The position numbers and the translations under genes were made by a program. Positions 60,048 to 64,000 of a stretch of DNA of 64,000 bases are shown in pieces. The stretch comes from Clostridiales bacterium 1_7_47FAA. Its GTDB lineage: Bacteria > Bacillota > Clostridia > Lachnospirales > Lachnospiraceae. The stretch is taken from assembly GCA_000155435.1 (NCBI GenBank), contig DS990261.1:62001-126000 (forward strand). The letters are read 5' to 3'. Below the pieces are notes generated by a model. The model saw only the letters and a list, made by a program, of their open reading frames with translations. It was not told the origin of the DNA and ran no database searches. Within the stretch, counting starts at the first letter, position 1. Each line of letters opens with the position of its first letter.

Positions 60048-61571
60048 ATGAGAGGCGTAGAAACGCGTATACAGGAAATCAGGCACAGGATATTCAGGGA
60101 AGTGGCCCGCATGGCTTACCACACGGAATGGCCTGTGGATAAGAGGATTGAGGAACTTCCCTATAAAATCATTCCGGGAGAGATTGGCAATTACCGCAGC
60201 GATGTATTCCTGGAAAGGGCCATTGTGGGGGAGCGGCTGAGACTGGCCATGGGGCTTCCCTACCGCAGTGCGGCCGACCCTGCACCGATATCGGATAATA
60301 TAGAGGCAGCGGACCAGCCGGAGACGTATTATACGCCACCGCTTATCAATGTGATGAAGTTTGCCTGCAACGCCTGCCACGAAAAGCGGGTGGTGGTGAC
60401 GGACGGATGCCAGGGCTGTCTGGCCCACCCCTGTGTGGAGGTGTGTCCAAAGGATGCGGTGAGCATTGACCGTTCCAACGGGCGCTCCCATATTGACCAG
60501 GACAGATGCATCCGGTGCGGCAGGTGCGCGGATGTCTGTTCCTACAATGCAATCATTATCCAGGAGCGTCCGTGTGCCGCGGCCTGCGGCATGGACTGCA
60601 TACATTCAGATGAAAACGGCAAGGCGGATATTGATTATGACAAATGTGTATCCTGCGGCATGTGTCTTGTGAACTGCCCCTTTGGGGCCATTGCGGACAA
60701 GTCCCAGATATTCCAGGTCATCCGCGCCATCCAGTCCGGCGAGCGTGTGTATGCTGCGGTTGCACCTGCGTTCGTGGGACAGTTCGGTCCGAAGGTGACG
60801 CCGGGCAAGCTGCGTGCGGCCATGAAGGCGCTGGGATTCGCGGATGTATTCGAGGTGGCAGTGGGCGCCGATCTGTGCGCCACCCAGGAGGCGATTGACT
60901 TCATGCAGGAGGTTCCGGAAAAGCTTCCGTTCATGGCCACTTCCTGTTGTCCGGCCTGGTCCATGATGGCTAAGAAGCTGTTCCCTGAACAGGCTGACTG
61001 CATTTCCATGGCCCTGACCCCCATGACCCTGACGGCCCGCCTGATCAAACGGCACCACAAGAACGCCAAGGTGGTGTTCATCGGCCCGTGCGCAGCGAAG
61101 AAGCTGGAGGCCATGAGGACGGATATCCGCAGTGATGTGGACTTTGTGCTGACCTTCGAGGAGATGGATGGGATTTTTGATGCAAGGCATGTGGAGATTG
61201 AGAAAATGGAGGAGGACCCGGACGGTGTCAACGATGCGTCCATGGACGGGCGTAACTTTGCCGTGTCAGGAGGCGTTGCAAAGTCAGTGGTTGACGTTAT
61301 CCACCAGCGTTTCCCGGACAGGGAAATCAAGGTTGCCAATGCAGAGGGGCTTAAGGACTGCCGGAAGCTTCTTACCATGGCCAAGGCTGGTAAATACAAC
61401 GGCTATCTGTTAGAGGGAATGGCGTGTCCGGGCGGATGCGTGGCCGGGGCAGGAACCATGCAGCCCATTAAGAAGTCCCAGGCAGCAGTGAATCTCTATG
61501 CCTCCAAGGCAAACCATAAGACCTCCAATGAGACGGAGCATGTGAAGGAACTGGATAAGCTTGTGGATTAG
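60048..61571 (+). CDS. [FeFe] hydrogenase, group B-like
   Basis: A 507-residue iron hydrogenase. The N-terminal ferredoxin-like part has several cysteine clusters (CNACHEK, CQGCLAHPCVEVCP, CIRCGRCADVC, CVSCGMCLVNCP), so probably four 4Fe-4S clusters. The H-cluster motifs are TSCCPAW, GPCAAKKLEA and EGMACPGGCVAG. The second has Gly where group A enzymes have Met (MPCxxK), as in group B. It oxidises or produces H2 with ferredoxin-type partners, or senses H2; its exact role is not known for this group. ATG 60048 follows AAGGAGG. No maturation genes (hydEFG) lie in the window. Confidence 0.9.
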   Translation: MRGVETRIQEIRHRIFREVARMAYHTEWPVDKRIEELPYKIIPGEIGNYRSDVFLERAIVGERLRLAMGLPYRSAADPAPISDNIEAADQPETYYTPPLINVMKFACNACHEKRVVVTDGCQGCLAHPCVEVCPKDAVSIDRSNGRSHIDQDRCIRCGRCADVCSYNAIIIQERPCAAACGMDCIHSDENGKADIDYDKCVSCGMCLVNCPFGAIADKSQIFQVIRAIQSGERVYAAVAPAFVGQFGPKVTPGKLRAAMKALGFADVFEVAVGADLCATQEAIDFMQEVPEKLPFMATSCCPAWSMMAKKLFPEQADCISMALTPMTLTARLIKRHHKNAKVVFIGPCAAKKLEAMRTDIRSDVDFVLTFEEMDGIFDARHVEIEKMEEDPDGVNDASMDGRNFAVSGGVAKSVVDVIHQRFPDREIKVANAEGLKDCRKLLTMAKAGKYNGYLLEGMACPGGCVAGAGTMQPIKKSQAAVNLYASKANHKTSNETEHVKELDKLVD

Positions 61572-61663
61572 TGGCCTGCGGGTGGATGATTTTGTGGATA
61601 AATGGTCTGCAGAGGAACGGCCTTTGGATGGATAAGGTTGGATGGATGAGGAGGTTAAAATGC

Positions 61664-61692
61664 TTGACCTTGCCTGGGCCTTGTAGTAGAAT
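61664..61692 (+). promoter_or_regulatory. Promoter of the CydDC-like operon
   Basis: -35 TTGACC (61664-61669), 17-base spacer, -10 TAGAAT (61687-61692). The leader of about 130 bases contains two hairpins. Confidence 0.65.
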
Positions 61693-61722
61693 AAGGGTAG
61701 TTAGCGGATGCTAATAGAACGG

Positions 61723-61765
61723 AGCGGTATAGCCATCTGAGGCTATGCCGCTTTATGGCGTTTTT
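61723..61765 (+). promoter_or_regulatory. Leader hairpin with T-run, possible attenuator
   Basis: AGCGGTATAGCC (61723-61734) and GGCTATGCCGCT (61741-61752), one G-U pair, six-base loop, with a run of five T eight bases later. A second imperfect hairpin (61775-61800) follows before the ribosome site. Confidence 0.5.
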
Positions 61766-61827
61766 ATGAATTACGGTGCTGTGCCGTCCATGGCGGCACC
61801 AGTACTTATCTGACAGGGGGTAACCAT

Positions 61828-63852
61828 ATGCTTTTGATGAACCGGACACTGTTTAAACTGGCAAAGGGACTGTGGGGATGGATGGCGGCAATCGCCGGAC
61901 TTAAAATGGTAACTTTAATCGGGGCAGCCGCGTTTGCCAGAACGATTTCAGGATTCCTGGGCAATATTGCCTCACCGTCCCTGACGGTTAAGGATGCGGG
62001 CGCTGCCATCCTTTCCGCGCTGGCGGCGGCATTTCTCATGCTCTGTTCCGAGCTTCTCCGGGGGGAGGCGGAATACCGCTGCACGGCCAAGGCCAGGACC
62101 GCGTTAAGGGCCAGGATATTTTCCAAGGTCCTGGAACTGGATGCTGGAAACATCGAGAAAATCGGACCTGTTTCGGCCATCACCTCATCGGTTGACGGTG
62201 TGGAATCCATGCAGACATATTACAGCCAGTATCTTCCGGGACTGATGTATTGCATGTGCGCCCCGGTTTATCTGTTCTTCCAGCTTAAAGGGGCGTCCCT
62301 TACGGTGGCGGTGCTGCTGTTTGCCATTGCATTTGTCCTGCTGCCGTTGAATAACGTGTTCCGTTCCAGGATTGAGCTGCTAAAGACGGAGTACTGGAAC
62401 GCATTGGAGGACCTGACCGGATATTACCTGGAAAGTGTCCAGGGGCTTGTGACCCTTAAACTGTTTGAACGGGACGCGGACAGGACCGCCGTGCTGACCG
62501 GAAAGGCAGATGCGTTTAACCGGAAAATCATGGATGTGATGAAGGTCAATTTCCTATCCTTTTTGATGACGGACGGCATGATATACGGAGCCGTCCTTGC
62601 GGCCACGGGTATCATCTGCGGGGGACTGGTACGGGGAAATGTCTCATTCAGCGCAGCCCTCATGGTGCTGCTTTTGTCCTATAGCTTCTTTGACTCCGTG
62701 CGCCAGCTTATGGGAGCCACCCACACGGCGCTGGCAGGGGTTTCGGCAGCGGAGAAGGTATCGGACCTGCTGGATATGGATACTTCAAGGCCCTACCAGC
62801 CGGATTTCCCAAAGGAAGAGGAAGGCTATATGGGAATACGGATGGAACATGTCTCACACACTTATACGGGCAGGAACATTGCGCTTAAGGATGTGTCGCT
62901 GACAATCCAGCGGGGGAAGGTGACTGCCCTGGCAGGGCTTTCCGGCTGCGGTAAAAGCACGGTGGCAGGGCTGCTCATGCGTTTCTTTGACCCGGCGGGC
63001 GGAAGGATTGTGCTGGAGGGCAGGGACTATATCAGTTTCACGCCGGAGGAACTGCGGAAGCATATCATCATGGTCCCGCAGTCCGTCAGCATTTTTGCGG
63101 GAACCATTGCCGACAACCTGAGGATGGCAAAGGAAAATGCCTCCGATGAAGAGTTACTTGAGGCGCTGGACCAGGTCCGCCTGAAGGACTGGGTCCTGGA
63201 ACAGCCGGATGGCCTTCTTACGGATGTGGGCGATGGCGGCGGCAAACTGTCCGGCGGGCAGAGGCAGAAGATTGGGATTGCCAGGGCGCTGCTTTGCCAG
63301 GCGGAATATATCATCTTTGATGAGGCAACTTCCAGCGTGGATGTGGAGAGCGAACAGGAGATATGGAACTGTATTGACAGGCTGGCCCTTACAAGGACCC
63401 TGATCATCATTTCCCACCGTCTGTCCACCATCCGGAACGCTGACTGTATCTATGTCCTGGACGGAGGGGAAATCTCTGAGAGCGGGCGCCATGACGGGCT
63501 GATGCGGCGGCATGGCCTGTATCACAGGCTGGTGACGGAGCAGGAGCAGCTGGAAGGGCAGACACATCTGGAAGGACAGACCCGGTTGGAAGGGCAGGAG
63601 CAGCTGGAAATGCAGGTTCGGCTGGAAGGGCAGACACAGATGGAAGGGCAGACACAGATGGAAGGGCAGGCCCGGTTGGAAGGGCAGGCACAGCTGGAAG
63701 GACAGACCCGGTTGGAAGGGCAGGAGCAGCTGGAAATGCAGGTTCGGCTGGAAGGGCAGACCCGGTTGGAAGGGCAGGTACATCTGGAAGGACAGACCCG
63801 GCTGGAAGGGCAGACACAGCTGAAAGAACAGGCAGAAAGGGGGCCGCAATGA
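61828..63852 (+). CDS. CydD-like ABC exporter subunit with C-terminal hexapeptide repeats
   Basis: A 674-residue exporter half. The six-helix domain (about 15-305) has the CydD-like segment EDLTGYYLESVQGLVTLKLF. The ATPase (about 330-565) has Walker A GLSGCGKST, signature LSGGQRQK, Walker B IIFDEATSSVD and the switch His ISHRLS. Residues about 575-670 are sixteen copies of a six-residue unit, mostly LEGQTR or LEGQTQ. CydDC exports cysteine or glutathione and is needed for cytochrome bd, but no cyd oxidase is here, so the substrate is open. The next gene, overlapping by 4 bp (ATGATG region), is its partner. ATG 61828 follows CAGGGGGT. Confidence 0.82.
   Translation: MLLMNRTLFKLAKGLWGWMAAIAGLKMVTLIGAAAFARTISGFLGNIASPSLTVKDAGAAILSALAAAFLMLCSELLRGEAEYRCTAKARTALRARIFSKVLELDAGNIEKIGPVSAITSSVDGVESMQTYYSQYLPGLMYCMCAPVYLFFQLKGASLTVAVLLFAIAFVLLPLNNVFRSRIELLKTEYWNALEDLTGYYLESVQGLVTLKLFERDADRTAVLTGKADAFNRKIMDVMKVNFLSFLMTDGMIYGAVLAATGIICGGLVRGNVSFSAALMVLLLSYSFFDSVRQLMGATHTALAGVSAAEKVSDLLDMDTSRPYQPDFPKEEEGYMGIRMEHVSHTYTGRNIALKDVSLTIQRGKVTALAGLSGCGKSTVAGLLMRFFDPAGGRIVLEGRDYISFTPEELRKHIIMVPQSVSIFAGTIADNLRMAKENASDEELLEALDQVRLKDWVLEQPDGLLTDVGDGGGKLSGGQRQKIGIARALLCQAEYIIFDEATSSVDVESEQEIWNCIDRLALTRTLIIISHRLSTIRNADCIYVLDGGEISESGRHDGLMRRHGLYHRLVTEQEQLEGQTHLEGQTRLEGQEQLEMQVRLEGQTQMEGQTQMEGQARLEGQAQLEGQTRLEGQEQLEMQVRLEGQTRLEGQVHLEGQTRLEGQTQLKEQAERGPQ
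63550..63837 (+). repeat. Sixteen in-frame 18-bp tandem repeats
   Basis: Sixteen 18-base units, consensus ctggaagggcagacMcRg, encode L-E-G-Q-x-x. Units 2-5 and 9-12 share the same variant order (TR, EQ, the LEMQVR unit, LEGQT), so a 126-bp block of seven units was probably duplicated. The last unit is degenerate (LKEQAE). Confidence 0.92.
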
Positions 63853-64000
63853 TGAAGCGTAAATTTCAATATTCAATCCGCGATATGACCATCCGGCTGT
63901 TAAAGATTGCGGCTCCGGTCAAAGCGCCTCTTGCGGCGGCAGCCGTTGCAAGTATTGTGGGAAATCTTTCCCATATGGGACTTATGGGTTTTGGCGCCCT
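63849..64000 (+). CDS. CydC-like ABC exporter subunit, 5' part
   Basis: ATG 63849 overlaps the stop of the first subunit. The 50 residues in the window (MKRKFQYSIRDMTIRLLKIA, then a hydrophobic helix PLAAAAVASIVGNLSHMGLM) look like the start of the CydC-type partner of the preceding exporter gene. The rest lies outside the window, so no ATPase motif can be checked. Overlap and orientation strongly support a heterodimeric exporter. Confidence 0.7.
   Translation, partial: MMKRKFQYSIRDMTIRLLKIAAPVKAPLAAAAVASIVGNLSHMGLMGFGA

Noticed and set aside
63550-63837. CRISPR-like array of short repeats
   Set aside because: Units are contiguous 18-mers without spacers and stay in frame within the exporter gene, so this is a coding tandem repeat.

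Overview
The window looks like a chromosomal segment of a strictly anaerobic gut Firmicute of the family Lachnospiraceae, most like the Enterocloster/Clostridium clostridioforme group. This is inferred from gene content and style, not from a marker gene: an [FeFe] hydrogenase, an anaerobic sulfatase-maturase, an MmsAB-type sugar importer, a xylose-sensor-like two-component system, strong GGAGG Shine-Dalgarno sites and moderate GC. I saw no rRNA, tRNA, CRISPR array or intact transposase.

Region 1 (1-7.3 kb) is AT-rich accessory DNA. It holds the end of a DUF4868/KwaB-like gene, a YhcG-family PDDEXK nuclease gene, an orphan gene between two degenerate copies of an intergenic repeat, and a large TOTE-type primase-helicase gene broken by two frameshifts. 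Remnants of two further genes follow, one of them the 3' end of a DUF4143 ATPase. It reads as a decaying defence or mobile island.

Region 2 (7.4-12.8 kb) holds a DUF4397 gene and a tiny gene whose ribosome binding site lies inside a perfect hairpin. Facing them is a same-strand run of seven mostly unrecognised genes: HNH nuclease, zinc-ribbon membrane protein, membrane protein, NeuD-like acyltransferase, an unknown, a lone EF-Tu domain-2-like barrel and another unknown. It is the least explained block.

Region 3 (12.8-31.2 kb) is mostly core-like. It has a MerR/MATE pair with a textbook MerR promoter, pyridoxamine kinase, anaerobic sulfatase-maturase, lipoprotein, HPr-like protein without the active histidine, Hsp20, chemoreceptor, FUSC/MarR pair, choloylglycine-hydrolase-family enzyme, endonuclease III, a 1110-residue soluble hybrid kinase with an NTF2-like N-terminus, patatin, PPC-domain protein and a FadR-type regulator.

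Region 4 (31.4-47.5 kb) is a sugar island: polyol dehydrogenase, AraC regulator, xylulokinase, DUF4867, fucose/arabinose-isomerase-like enzyme, a membrane-anchored sugar-binding protein with a LytS/YesM kinase and YesN regulator, a second sugar-binding lipoprotein, and a ChvE-MmsA-MmsB importer. The layout suggests extracytoplasmic sugar sensing that switches on import, isomerisation and phosphorylation.

Region 5 (47.7-54.7 kb) is a LacI-controlled sulfatase and ABC import operon with identical 16-bp operators before lacI and before the sulfatase. The two ATPases carry complementary defects that would fall in one composite ATP site. The Cys-type sulfatase motif makes the maturase at 16.3 kb its likely partner.

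Region 6 (54.7-64 kb) holds an Asp/Glu racemase, peptide-deformylase-like protein, RelA/SpoT-domain protein, GrpB-GNAT fusion, HAD phosphatase, AraC regulator, [FeFe] hydrogenase and a CydDC-like ABC exporter. Its first subunit ends in 16 copies of an 18-bp, six-residue repeat. The second subunit runs off the window.
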